Source: an uncultured Prevotella sp. (lineage in GTDB: Bacteria > Bacteroidota > Bacteroidia > Bacteroidales > Bacteroidaceae). Taken from it: DNA of 62,538 nt. Where the stretch lies: positions 1 to 62,538 of the forward strand of contig USEC01000009.1 of NCBI GenBank assembly GCA_900553595.1, in the 5' to 3' direction. Position 1 is the first letter of the stretch, and each line of letters starts with the position of its first letter. The translations under genes and the position numbers were made by a program. This document shows, in pieces, positions 24,469 through 33,180 of this stretch. The notes beneath the pieces were generated by a model. That model was not told where the DNA came from, did no database searches, and was given only the letters and a program-made list of their open reading frames with translations.

Positions 24469-27150
24469 TTATTTTTTCAACGCTGCCAGTGATTCCTTCA
24501 GTGCGGCAATCTTTTCCTCGCTGTCCTTCTGCTTTTTGCGTTCCATGGCTACCACGGCTTCGGGTGCGTGTGCAACGAAGCGTTCGTTGGCGAGCTTTTT
24601 CTTAACACCGGCAAGGAAGCCTTCGAGGTGCTTGAGCTGCGCTTCCTGCTTCTCTATCTCTGCGGCTACATCAATCTTGTCGCCCAGAGGTACAGCGAAT
24701 TCGTCGGTGCCTACCATGAAGGCGGCAGCTGTTGCGTCTTTCTCTGCTACGGTGTCGATAGCGCTGAGGTTTGCCATCTTCACAATGACGCTGGCGTAAG
24801 CCTTGTAGTTGTCGGCGCTTACGGCTTGCAGCACGAGTGTGTCGCGGTTGGGGATGTTCTTCTGGTTGCGCACTGTGCGCACGCCGCTCACGATCTGCTT
24901 CACGTTCTCTATCTGTGCTGCCAGTGTGTCGTCGTCGGCAGTGGGAGCCGGCACTTCGAGGCGGTCGCGCATGATGGATTCGCCGTCGTTGCGCTGATAG
25001 ATGTGCTGCCACAGTTCTTCGGTGATGAATGGCATGAACGGGTGGAGCATCTTGAGCAGGGTCTCGAAGAACTTCAGTGTGGCATCCATTGTCGTGGCGT
25101 CGATGGGCTGTCCGTAGGCAGGCTTTACCATTTCGAGATACCAGCTTGAGAATTCGTCCCAGAAGAGTTTATATACGGCCATGAGTGCTTCCGAAATGCG
25201 GTACTTGCGGAAGAGGTCGTCGATTTCAGCGTTTGTCTGACGCAGTTTGGCTTCAAACCACTTCACTGCCACGGCGTTGGCTTCGGGTTGTGCAGTGTCG
25301 GCTGTTTCCCATCCCTTCACAAGGCGGAATGCGTTCCATATCTTGTTGTTGAAGTTGCGTCCCTGCTCGCAGAGGCTCTCGTCGAAGAGAATGTCGTTGC
25401 CGGCGGGGGCGGAGAGCATCATACCCATACGCACGCCGTCAGCACCGTATTTGTCGATGAGCAGGAGCGGGTCGGGCGAGTTGCCGAGACTCTTCGACAT
25501 CTTTCTGCCCAGTTTGTCGCGCACGATGCCTGTGAAATAGACATGCTTGAACGGCATGGTGTGGCGGTACTCATAGCCAGCCATTATCATTCGTGCCACC
25601 CAGAAGAAGATGATGTCGGGACCGGTGACGAGGTCGCTGGTGGGGTAGTAGTAGTTTATTTCCTCGTTGTCGGGATGCTCTATTCCGTCGAAGAGGGAAA
25701 TGGGCCACAGCCATGAAGAGAACCATGTGTCGAGACAATCGCTGTCCTGTTCCAGACAGTCGGCTGTCAGTGCGGGGTTCTTCTGCTGCGCCATGGCGAG
25801 TGCTGCTTCTGGTGTCTCTGCCACGACGAGGTCGCGCTTGCCGTCGGCGTTGGTGAAGTAGTAGGCAGGTATGCGGTGTCCCCACCATAGCTGGCGGCTG
25901 ATGCACCAGTCCTTGATGTTCTCAAGCCAGTGGCGGTAGGTGTTCTTGTATTTGGCGGGGTAGAACTGTATGTCGTCGTTCATTACCGGTGGCAGTGCTT
26001 CGTCGGCGAAGTGCTGCATTGAGAGGAACCACTGTGTGGAGAGCTTCGGCTCGATGGGTACGTTGGTGCGCTCGGAGAATCCCACCTTGTTGTTGTAGTC
26101 TTCCACACGCTCCATGAGTCCTGCGTCCTTCAAGTCTTGTTCTATCTTGATGCGCACATCCATGCGGTCCATTCCTACATACATTCCGGCGGCTTCGGAG
26201 ATGGTGCCGTTGTCGTTGAATATGTCGATGGTCTCAAGGTTGTGCTTCAGTCCGAGTGCGTGGTCGTTGATGTCGTGTGCCGGTGTCACCTTGAGGCATC
26301 CTGTTCCGAACTCTATGTCCACATAGTCGTCCTCTATAACGGGTATCTCTCTGCCCACAAGCGGCACGATGACATGCTTGCCTTTAAGCCAGGTGTTCTT
26401 CACATCGTTGGGGTTGATGCACATGGCTGTGTCGCCCATGATGGTCTCAGGACGTGTGGTGGCAACCACTGCATAGTAGCCTTTCTCGTCCTTGTGGATG
26501 ATGTTGCCTTCGTCGGTCTGCTTCACGTCGTCCTCTACGACGCGATACTTCAGATGGTAGAGTTTGGAGTGCTCGTCCTTGTAAATCACTTCCTCGTCGG
26601 AGAGTGCTGTCTGTGCCTGTGGATCCCAGTTCACCATGCGCACGCCGCGGTAGATAAGTCCTTTATTGTAGAGGTCGCAGAACACTTTGATGACGGCCTT
26701 TGAGCGTGTCTCGTCCATGGTGAAAGCGGTGCGGTCCCAGTCGCAGCTCGCTCCCAGACGGCGCAGCTGCTTGAGGATGATGCCTCCGTGCTCGTGTGTC
26801 CAGTCCCAGGCGTGCTTCAGGAATTCGTCGCGTGTGAGGTCGGTTTTCTTTATGCCCTGCTGTGCGAGGCGGTTCACCACTTTCGCTTCTGTGGCGATGG
26901 AGGCGTGGTCGGTGCCGGGCACCCAGCATGCGTTCTTGCCCTCCATGCGTGCACGGCGCACAAGGATGTCCTGAATAGTGTTGTTGAGCATGTGTCCCAT
27001 GTGGAGCACACCGGTGACATTTGGTGGCGGTATAACAACGGTGTATGGCTCACGCCCGTCGGGCTGGCTCTTGAACAGGTTGTTGTCAAGCCAGTATTGA
27101 TACCATTTTGACTCCACGTCCTGTGGATCGTACTTACTTGCTAATTCCAT
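24469..27150 (-). CDS. valS: Valine-tRNA ligase
   Basis: Class I aminoacyl-tRNA synthetase of 893 residues that charges tRNA-Val and edits threonine. The HIGH-type motif PPNVTGVLHMGHMLN lies at residues 42-56 and KMSKS at 550-554. The CP1 editing domain (about 190-400) contains TTRPETIMGDTA and the GTGCLKVTPAHDINDH segment. A tRNA-binding helical region and a C-terminal coiled coil (EIEKQEAQLKHLEGF) finish the protein, a full-length ValRS. It is divergent from mazG across a 191-bp promoter region. Confidence 0.97.
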   Translation of the reverse strand: MELASKYDPQDVESKWYQYWLDNNLFKSQPDGREPYTVVIPPPNVTGVLHMGHMLNNTIQDILVRRARMEGKNACWVPGTDHASIATEAKVVNRLAQQGIKKTDLTRDEFLKHAWDWTHEHGGIILKQLRRLGASCDWDRTAFTMDETRSKAVIKVFCDLYNKGLIYRGVRMVNWDPQAQTALSDEEVIYKDEHSKLYHLKYRVVEDDVKQTDEGNIIHKDEKGYYAVVATTRPETIMGDTAMCINPNDVKNTWLKGKHVIVPLVGREIPVIEDDYVDIEFGTGCLKVTPAHDINDHALGLKHNLETIDIFNDNGTISEAAGMYVGMDRMDVRIKIEQDLKDAGLMERVEDYNNKVGFSERTNVPIEPKLSTQWFLSMQHFADEALPPVMNDDIQFYPAKYKNTYRHWLENIKDWCISRQLWWGHRIPAYYFTNADGKRDLVVAETPEAALAMAQQKNPALTADCLEQDSDCLDTWFSSWLWPISLFDGIEHPDNEEINYYYPTSDLVTGPDIIFFWVARMIMAGYEYRHTMPFKHVYFTGIVRDKLGRKMSKSLGNSPDPLLLIDKYGADGVRMGMMLSAPAGNDILFDESLCEQGRNFNNKIWNAFRLVKGWETADTAQPEANAVAVKWFEAKLRQTNAEIDDLFRKYRISEALMAVYKLFWDEFSSWYLEMVKPAYGQPIDATTMDATLKFFETLLKMLHPFMPFITEELWQHIYQRNDGESIMRDRLEVPAPTADDDTLAAQIENVKQIVSGVRTVRNQKNIPNRDTLVLQAVSADNYKAYASVIVKMANLSAIDTVAEKDATAAAFMVGTDEFAVPLGDKIDVAAEIEKQEAQLKHLEGFLAGVKKKLANERFVAHAPEAVVAMERKKQKDSEEKIAALKESLAALKK

Positions 27151-27285
27151 CTTTATATCTTTTTGGTTTGTTTTCTTTATTAGTTATGAGTGAACGGGGA
27201 CTGCGGATGATGTGATTGGACTCTCTGTCTGCCCGTCGTGTCGGTCCATTCGTTTGCGAAACCGGTATTCCGCAAAAAAACATTG

Positions 27286-27293
27286 CAAAATTA
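27286..27293 (-). promoter_or_regulatory. Probable -7 element of valS
   Basis: The minus strand reads TAATTTTG (27293-27286), matching TAnnTTTG, which gives a valS leader of about 130 nt. No good -33 is visible. Confidence 0.5.
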
Positions 27294-27315
27294 GTAAAAA
27301 TACATGGAAAAGTAG

Positions 27316-27323
27316 TACATTTG
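27316..27323 (+). promoter_or_regulatory. Probable -7 element of mazG
   Basis: TACATTTG matches TAnnTTTG and lies 19 bp before the mazG ATG at 27342, so the leader would be about 12 nt. It is 22 bp from the opposing valS element. Confidence 0.55.
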
Positions 27324-27341
27324 CACAACTAATAATCGGAT

Positions 27342-28214
27342 ATGCATACAAAAGATGAAAAAATGAAGGCCTTCGGCCGTCTTCTCGATGTTCTCGATAC
27401 ATTGCGTGAGAAATGCCCGTGGGACAGGAAACAGACCAACCAGAGTCTGCGCCCTAACACGATAGAGGAGACATACGAGCTGTGCGACGCCCTCGTCAAG
27501 GACGACCAGCACAACATCTGCAAGGAGCTTGGTGATGTGCTGCTCCATGTGTGTTTCTATGCTAAAATTGGTGATGAGAAGCAGCAGTTTGACATTGCTG
27601 ATGTCTGTAATGCATTGACTGACAAACTCATATTCCGCCACCCACATGTCTATCATCCTTCGCAGGTGGGGGCAGAAGAACCGCGCCCACTGCCGTATGG
27701 CGAAAGACAAGAGGATAATGGTGGGGAAACCGTCTCCACGGCGCAGCAGGTGATAGAGAACTGGGAACAGATAAAACTGAAGGAGAAGGACGGCAATAAG
27801 ACCGTACTTTCCGGGGTTCCCGATGCCTTGCCGGCACTGATAAAGGCCTACCGCATTCAGGACAAGGCACGCAACGTGGGTTTTGACTGGGAGGATAAAG
27901 GCGATGTCTGGGGTAAGGTTAGGGAGGAACTTTCCGAACTGGAAACAGAGTTGCGCAATGGTGACAAGGAAAAATCGCAGCAGGAGTTCGGCGACTTCCT
28001 CTTCAGTATCATCAATGCCGGACGGCTCTATCATCTGAATCCCGACATTGCTCTTGAACTGACAAACCAGAAGTTCATACGCCGCTTCAACTATATAGAA
28101 GCACACAGCATAAAGATAGGCAAGCCGCTGAAAGACATGACGCTGGGCGAAATGGACGAACTTTGGAACGAGGCGAAAGCCTTGGAAAGAAAAGAAACTG
28201 AGGAAAAACTGTAA
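27342..28214 (+). CDS. mazG: Nucleoside triphosphate pyrophosphohydrolase MazG
   Basis: Hydrolyses NTPs and dNTPs to the monophosphate plus pyrophosphate, probably cleaning up non-canonical nucleotides. The 290-residue product has the two-domain layout: N-terminal MazG repeat with CPWDRKQTNQSLRPNTIEE and ELGDVLLHVCFYAKI (metal-binding E-E-x-x-E plus E-x-x-D), and a second repeat near 170-260 with KGDVWGKVREELSELE and EFGDFLFSIINAGRL. Divergent from valS. The lipoprotein gene starts 146 bp downstream with nothing notable in between. Confidence 0.94.
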   Translation: MHTKDEKMKAFGRLLDVLDTLREKCPWDRKQTNQSLRPNTIEETYELCDALVKDDQHNICKELGDVLLHVCFYAKIGDEKQQFDIADVCNALTDKLIFRHPHVYHPSQVGAEEPRPLPYGERQEDNGGETVSTAQQVIENWEQIKLKEKDGNKTVLSGVPDALPALIKAYRIQDKARNVGFDWEDKGDVWGKVREELSELETELRNGDKEKSQQEFGDFLFSIINAGRLYHLNPDIALELTNQKFIRRFNYIEAHSIKIGKPLKDMTLGEMDELWNEAKALERKETEEKL

Positions 28215-28360
28215 GAAGCGGTGTGAATCGTTGGGATTTATGGAATTGAAAGGCAGATACTTGGCTGCGTGCAGACTTTGTTTCTGAACCGGCAGACCAT
28301 CAGACCCTAATTTCTTTACATCTCCAACCCATCCGCTTTCTGAACTAAAAAACTGATATT

Positions 28361-28921
28361 ATGAAACATGGAATTTTATCGTTGATCTGTGTTGCAGCAC
28401 TGTTGTCGGTGGCTTTCACTGCTTGTAACGGGAAAAAGGAAGCCCCGCAGACGGCAGATGATGCTTCCGAATCGGCGGCTCCCGATTCTACTGTTTACGG
28501 AGTGTGTGGTGAAGCGACGTCAATGCACAGCCTGCAACTTATAACCGATGTGGGTGACACGCTCAGCTATATGGTCTATGACGATGGCGAAACGCCTTCC
28601 GATGTGCAGGGCGGACTTATGGCGGGCGATCATGTTGCTGTCGTCGGTGCTATGACCGATGGAGAGTTGGTAGCAAAAAAAGTGATAAATGTCACGACAT
28701 TGCTCGGCAGATGGACAAGCATCGACAAGGACTTTGAGATAGAGGAGGGCGGAACCGTCAAGTCGGCGGTAAAGGCCGAGTCCACGCCGTGGACCTACTG
28801 GAAAATCTTCAACGGACGGCTTGTCCTGAACAAGGATACGTTTGATGTGGCAGGATTGGGTGCCGACTCGCTCTATCTGGAGAACAACAGAGGAATATTC
28901 GTGTATAAAAGAAACTTATAG
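28361..28921 (+). CDS. Lipocalin-like hypothetical lipoprotein
   Basis: A 186-residue lipoprotein with signal peptide and lipobox AFTAC (Cys22), a short charged linker, a small beta domain (about 45-110, SLQLITDVGDTLSYMVYDD) and a C-terminal segment with LLGRWTSIDKDFEIEEGG and LYLENNRGIFVYKR. The LxGxW start and the strand pattern resemble lipocalin/NlpE-like domains in Bacteroidetes. No ligand is known. The rnz start follows 7 bp after its stop, so the two share a transcript. Confidence 0.75.
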   Translation: MKHGILSLICVAALLSVAFTACNGKKEAPQTADDASESAAPDSTVYGVCGEATSMHSLQLITDVGDTLSYMVYDDGETPSDVQGGLMAGDHVAVVGAMTDGELVAKKVINVTTLLGRWTSIDKDFEIEEGGTVKSAVKAESTPWTYWKIFNGRLVLNKDTFDVAGLGADSLYLENNRGIFVYKRNL

Positions 28922-28928
28922 TCAAGAT

Positions 28929-29843
28929 ATGGAGCCTTTCAGAGTGCATATCCTTGGGTGCGGTTGTGCCCTGCCCACGATGCGCCACAATGCCTCTTCG
29001 CAGGTGGTGGAGGTGCGGGAGAAGCAGTTTATGGTGGACTGTGGAGAAGGTACGCAGGTGCAGTTGAGACGTTCTAAAATACGTTTTACCAGGCTCAACA
29101 CCGTTTTTATCTCTCACATTCATGGCGATCATTGCTTCGGACTGATAGGAATGATTTCCACATTCAACCTCCTTGGACGCACCGCTCCGCTTGCTGTCTA
29201 TGGTCCGGCAGAACTTCAACCGATACTTGAAAACCTTATCGGTACGTTCTGTGCGTCAATGGATTATGAAGTAGTATTCCATCCCGTAGATACAACAAAG
29301 CATCAAGTGATATATGAAGACCGGAGCTTGACGGTGGAAAGCATTCCGCTTAAGCATCGTCTGCCTTGTTCGGGCTTCCTTTTCCGTGAGAAGCCAACGC
29401 TTCCGCATATCCGCCGCGACATGATTGACTTCTATAAAATCCCAGTGTCGCAGATAAATAATATAAAGAACGGAGCCGACTGGGTGGATGAAGAAGGACG
29501 CACCATACCCAACAGCCGTCTTGTGCGCCCTGCCGACCCGCCCCGCAGCTATGCCTATTGCAGTGACACGAAGTACATTCCCGACCTGCACCGTATGCTT
29601 GAAGGGGTTTCTACGCTTTACCATGAGTCCACCTATCTCTCTGATGACATAGAGCGTGCCAACATGTATTTCCATAGTACGGCGGCACAGGCGGCACAGG
29701 TGGCAAAGGATGCAGGAGTGGGGCAGTTGCTGCTCGGACACTATAGCGCAAAGTGCGAGGACGAGAATTTGATTTTGGACGAAGCACTTAGTGTTTTTCC
29801 GAATTCCCGTTTGAGCAATGAGGGTATGGTGATAGATGTGTAG
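28929..29843 (+). CDS. rnz: Ribonuclease Z
   Basis: Metallo-beta-lactamase fold endonuclease of 304 residues that trims the 3' end of precursor tRNAs. FRVHILGCGCALPTMRHNAS opens the protein; HIHGDH (63-68) binds the two zinc ions, and downstream metal ligands lie in YCSDTKY, LYHESTY and LLGHYSAK. The frame is open upstream within the lipoprotein gene to 28842, but ATG 28929 is at the family position, directly after the lipoprotein stop. Confidence 0.95.
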   Translation: MEPFRVHILGCGCALPTMRHNASSQVVEVREKQFMVDCGEGTQVQLRRSKIRFTRLNTVFISHIHGDHCFGLIGMISTFNLLGRTAPLAVYGPAELQPILENLIGTFCASMDYEVVFHPVDTTKHQVIYEDRSLTVESIPLKHRLPCSGFLFREKPTLPHIRRDMIDFYKIPVSQINNIKNGADWVDEEGRTIPNSRLVRPADPPRSYAYCSDTKYIPDLHRMLEGVSTLYHESTYLSDDIERANMYFHSTAAQAAQVAKDAGVGQLLLGHYSAKCEDENLILDEALSVFPNSRLSNEGMVIDV

Positions 29844-29906
29844 TTAATTCATGTTAATATTATGCCGGTATAAGGATGAAAATGGTGCTATGTCGGCGAA
29901 AAATTG

Positions 29907-29914
29907 TATTTTTG
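29907..29914 (+). promoter_or_regulatory. Probable -7 element of the 29935 operon
   Basis: TATTTTTG matches TAnnTTTG and lies 20 bp before the ATG at 29935. No good -33 element is seen at 19-21 bp. Confidence 0.5.
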
Positions 29915-29934
29915 CGTATATAAAAACTTGAATT

Positions 29935-30246
29935 ATGGCAAAATTTATACTTTCTATGTTGTTTTCGGTGTTGATGTTAGGTTCTGCCGCTGTTTCTGTC
30001 AGCGCAAGACCAGAGATAGAGATGATAGACACCGAACTTCAGACAGTGACAATTTCGGTTGTGGAATCGGCTATCCATGTCACTGGTGGCAACGGAATGA
30101 CAATGACTGTCTATAAAATCACAGGCGACTGTATAGTGAAGGTGAAGGTGGACGGCAATGACAAACGCTACGATTTCAACCTTCCGAAAGGCTGCTATAT
30201 AGTGCAAGTGGGTAAGGTGGTGCGCAAAATTGTCATAAGCAAGTAA
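29935..30246 (+). CDS. Small secreted protein resembling a stand-alone type IX secretion C-terminal domain
   Basis: A 103-residue protein: a signal peptide (about residues 1-24, ending SVSA), then a single beta-rich domain of about 75 residues. The pattern IHVTGGNGMTMTVYKITGDC followed by YDFNLPKGCYIVQVG and RKIVISK is that of the Por-type sorting domain (v-ydi-G ... l-kG-Yiv-v ... rKi-v), here without any attached cargo. The stop is 2 bp before the start of the L,D-transpeptidase gene. It could be a small adaptor, or a DUF3244-like secreted domain. Confidence 0.6.
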   Translation: MAKFILSMLFSVLMLGSAAVSVSARPEIEMIDTELQTVTISVVESAIHVTGGNGMTMTVYKITGDCIVKVKVDGNDKRYDFNLPKGCYIVQVGKVVRKIVISK

Positions 30247-30248
30247 CA

Positions 30249-31790
30249 TTGGCTCACATAAAGCAAATATTGTTTTTTATAATACTGGGATGTTCTTTTG
30301 TTTCGTGTAAAGAGAAGCAGAAGAACATCTCTGTTTCTTTGGATTCCTTTGCCAACCTCGTGGAATCCGACTATACCATAGACGCAGAATCGTTCGGTGA
30401 AAACATAAGACACGTTGTGCTTGCCGACAGGAACCGTTCGTCGATTGATGTATTCGTAAGACGCTACTATCTTGACGGTGGACAACCTCTGTGGGTTACG
30501 CAGGCGGGTGTCTCCGGTAAGGCAGACAGTGTGCTTGCGTGCATCGGAAAGGTTGGCGTGATTGGATTCAGCCGTGAGAGTTTCGGCTATACCCAAATAA
30601 GGCATGACCTACGAGCATTGCGGAACCTTGACTTCCAAGGTGAAAATGCGAGTATCGTGTCGGCTCGTCTGGAGTACAATCTTACGAAAGCCTTTCTCAG
30701 ATACGGCATAGGGCAGAGGTTCGGATTCATGAATCCGCGTGAAGTATTCAACCGTCTTGATGCGTTGGACACAACATCCGTGCATACGGGTTTCCGCTCG
30801 TTGTATGGCGTGAAACTCAAGATTGCCGGCAAGGATTTCGTTGGCAGAGCCTTACGGACTGTGCGTAATGACGACAGCGTGGCGGTCTTTCTGGCAGAGT
30901 CAAAACCCTCAAACCTCGTGTACTACAGACTCTTGGAAGCGTTGGGAACAGTAAAGTCGCGGTCGGAAAGACAGAAAATTCTGTGCAATATGGAGCGTTG
31001 TCGTTGGAATCAGGACGTATATCCGCAGCAGTTCAGAAAATATGTGTGGGTAAACATCCCGTCCCTGTCTTTGCAGGCCATCGATGAAGGACAGGTGCTA
31101 TATATGCGTATATGCCTTGGAAGTCTTGAAACGAAGACACCTGTGCTCAACAGTCACATAAAACGCATGGATTTCAATCCGCAGTGGATTATCCCTAAGA
31201 GCATAATAAGGAAGTCTGTATGCCATCATGCAGGTGACAATGCTTATTTCGACAACCGTAATTATTTCATAAGGGAGCGCAAGACGGGAAAGACCGTCGA
31301 TCCCTCCGTGGCCACAGGCAGTATGCTTTGCAGCAACGACTACATGGTTATTCAGCGCGGTGGCAAGGGCAATGCTCTCGGGCGTGTGATATTCCGTTTC
31401 GACAACGACTACTCCATTTATCTGCATGACACTTCCAGTACTGGAGCGTTTTCGCATAAAAACAGAGCTGTCTCGCACGGATGCATCCGTGTGGAGAAAC
31501 CTTTCGAACTGGCGGTATTCATGTTGGCTGACAAGAACGAAAGGCTTATCGACAGAATGAAGTACTCCATGACAGCTGACTATGACACCCGTCCGCACGA
31601 AAACGAGGGCAACGCCGTACCGACCGACCGTAAGAAGATGCTGAGAAGCCAGAGTGTGACACCTGAAATACCGGTGTTCATCGCCTATTACACATTATAT
31701 CCCGACATTCACGGACGGCTTGTTGAGTTCCCGGACATATATGGCTACGACAGTGTCGTGCTTGATGGTATAAAAAGTTTCATGCAATAA
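30249..31790 (+). CDS. L,D-transpeptidase family lipoprotein (YcbB-like)
   Basis: A 513-residue envelope protein with a lipoprotein signal (FFIILGCSFVSC, lipid Cys about residue 19), a helical N-terminal region and a YkuD catalytic domain near residues 270-430. The catalytic motif SHGCIRV (Cys412) follows YLHDTSSTGAFSHKNRA, as in enzymes that make 3-3 peptidoglycan cross-links or attach proteins to the wall. The start is TTG at 30249: there is an in-frame stop at 30213, no ATG or GTG between them, and a later start would lose the lipoprotein signal. It precedes the sigma-factor gene by 14 bp, so wall stress and sigma control may be linked. Confidence 0.82.
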   Translation: MAHIKQILFFIILGCSFVSCKEKQKNISVSLDSFANLVESDYTIDAESFGENIRHVVLADRNRSSIDVFVRRYYLDGGQPLWVTQAGVSGKADSVLACIGKVGVIGFSRESFGYTQIRHDLRALRNLDFQGENASIVSARLEYNLTKAFLRYGIGQRFGFMNPREVFNRLDALDTTSVHTGFRSLYGVKLKIAGKDFVGRALRTVRNDDSVAVFLAESKPSNLVYYRLLEALGTVKSRSERQKILCNMERCRWNQDVYPQQFRKYVWVNIPSLSLQAIDEGQVLYMRICLGSLETKTPVLNSHIKRMDFNPQWIIPKSIIRKSVCHHAGDNAYFDNRNYFIRERKTGKTVDPSVATGSMLCSNDYMVIQRGGKGNALGRVIFRFDNDYSIYLHDTSSTGAFSHKNRAVSHGCIRVEKPFELAVFMLADKNERLIDRMKYSMTADYDTRPHENEGNAVPTDRKKMLRSQSVTPEIPVFIAYYTLYPDIHGRLVEFPDIYGYDSVVLDGIKSFMQ

Positions 31791-31804
31791 CCGAGGGTTG
31801 GAAT

Positions 31805-32320
31805 ATGTTCAAGGCAAAGACCGACAGAAAAAAAGAATTCTCGATGATTGTCAGCCAGTACAGTGAGACGCTGTATTGGAAAATACGTCGTATGGTGCTC
31901 GATCATGATGATGCCGACGATGTGTTGCAGAATGTCTTTGTAAAGGCATGGAACAACTTTGAAAGTTTCCAGAATAAATCGAAAGTTTCCACATGGCTCT
32001 ACCGCATTGCGATAAACGAATCGCTTGATTTTCTGCGCCGACAGAAGAAGTTTCAGACGGTGAATGCCGATGAAAGCGTGTCTGTGGGCAACCGTCTAAT
32101 GGCCGACGACTACTTCGATGGCGACCGGGCACAGGCTCTGTTGCAGGAAGCGATAGCACGCCTTCCGGATGTCCAACGTGCCGTTTTCAACCTCCGCTAC
32201 TACGACGAGATGAAATATTCGGAGATAAGTAAAATCCTTGGAACGACGGAAGGTGCCCTGAAAGCAAGTTATCATATTGCGGTAGGCAAAATTTCGGAAT
32301 ATTTGAAGGCCATGGATTAA
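31805..32320 (+). CDS. ECF-type RNA polymerase sigma factor
   Basis: A 171-residue sigma-70 family protein: region 2 at about residues 12-85 with DHDDADDVLQNVFVKAWNNF and FLRRQKKF, and region 4 at 110-165 with RLPDVQRAVFNLRYYDEMKY and EISKILGTTEGALKASYHIA (helix-turn-helix). It lacks regions 1 and 3, so it is an ECF factor. The next gene has the layout of an anti-sigma factor and the one after resembles Spy/CpxP, so this set probably senses envelope or wall stress. Confidence 0.92.
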   Translation: MFKAKTDRKKEFSMIVSQYSETLYWKIRRMVLDHDDADDVLQNVFVKAWNNFESFQNKSKVSTWLYRIAINESLDFLRRQKKFQTVNADESVSVGNRLMADDYFDGDRAQALLQEAIARLPDVQRAVFNLRYYDEMKYSEISKILGTTEGALKASYHIAVGKISEYLKAMD

Positions 32321-32364
32321 ACCTTTTTGAAAAAATATTGTCAAATAAAGAAAACAACAAAATT

Positions 32365-32724
32365 ATGGAGTCTGATGAATTATATATAAAGAAGAGATTC
32401 GGAAAGGAGCAGTCTTTTACGGTTCCTTCCGGATATTTCGAAAGCCTGTCTGGGCGAATCTCTGAAAAACTGCCTTCAGATGTGGCTTCCGTATCTGTCG
32501 TGACACCGTGGCGACGCTACCGTGCCGCCATTGCTGCAGCTGCCTGTCTGTGTTTGATGGCAGTGGGGGCGACGGCATATTTCGCTACGGAATCGCCGAA
32601 AACGACTATCGTTGCGAGCCATTCGGCAATGCACGAAAGCATTAGCGAAAGTTCCATAGACTGCGTTGCCGACTATACGATGCTTGACAATGAAGATATT
32701 TACGCATTGGTTTCCAACTATTAA
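32365..32724 (+). CDS. Putative anti-sigma factor, single-pass membrane protein
   Basis: A 119-residue protein with a cytoplasmic-type N-terminal part (SDELYIKKRFGKEQSFTVP, then GYFESLSGRISEKLPS), one transmembrane segment (about residues 54-73, AAIAAAACLCLMAVGATAYF) and a short exported tail. It lies 44 bp after the ECF sigma gene. Position and layout fit an anti-sigma factor, although no zinc-binding ZAS motif is present. The frame opens with TTG at 32338; ATG 32365 is preferred. Confidence 0.65.
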   Translation: MESDELYIKKRFGKEQSFTVPSGYFESLSGRISEKLPSDVASVSVVTPWRRYRAAIAAAACLCLMAVGATAYFATESPKTTIVASHSAMHESISESSIDCVADYTMLDNEDIYALVSNY

Positions 32725-32730
32725 AACACG

Positions 32731-33180
32731 ATGACTTTGAAAAGATTCTTTATATTCATAATGTTCATGTCCGTCGCTTTCGTGTGTGTAAATGCGCATA
32801 AAAAAGGCGGATTCGACCCCGTCAGATTTGAGGCGGAGCTTGAACAGTTTATAGCGGTGGAGGCACGACTCACTCCCAAGGAGGCGGCTTGCTTCTTCCC
32901 CGTTTATCATGAGATGCGTAAGAAGCAGTTGGCATATTTCTGCCAGGACCGCTACTTCCGCCATATCGATACGGCTGACGACAAAGCCTGTGCGGAAGCC
33001 ATTGCCAAGCACGACGAAAACGACATCGCAATGAAGGAGTTGCAGCAGAAATATCATAGAAAATTCATGAAAATTCTGTCTCCTTCAAAAGTGTATATGG
33101 TCATCCGTGCGGAGGAGAAGTTCCATCGCCAGTTGTTCCATCGTGGAAAACGAATGAAAGAAAAGTCTGGAAATGAATAG
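32731..33180 (+). CDS. Spy/CpxP-like periplasmic protein
   Basis: A 149-residue protein with a signal peptide ending about residue 22 (CVNA) and an all-helical, highly charged body. RLTPKEAACFFPVYHEMRKK and KYHRKFMKILSPSKVYMVIR resemble the paired LTxxQ-type helices of Spy/CpxP-family proteins, which bind misfolded periplasmic proteins and often report to sigma/anti-sigma systems. It starts 6 bp after the anti-sigma-like gene and its end overlaps truA by 8 bp. Confidence 0.7.
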   Translation: MTLKRFFIFIMFMSVAFVCVNAHKKGGFDPVRFEAELEQFIAVEARLTPKEAACFFPVYHEMRKKQLAYFCQDRYFRHIDTADDKACAEAIAKHDENDIAMKELQQKYHRKFMKILSPSKVYMVIRAEEKFHRQLFHRGKRMKEKSGNE

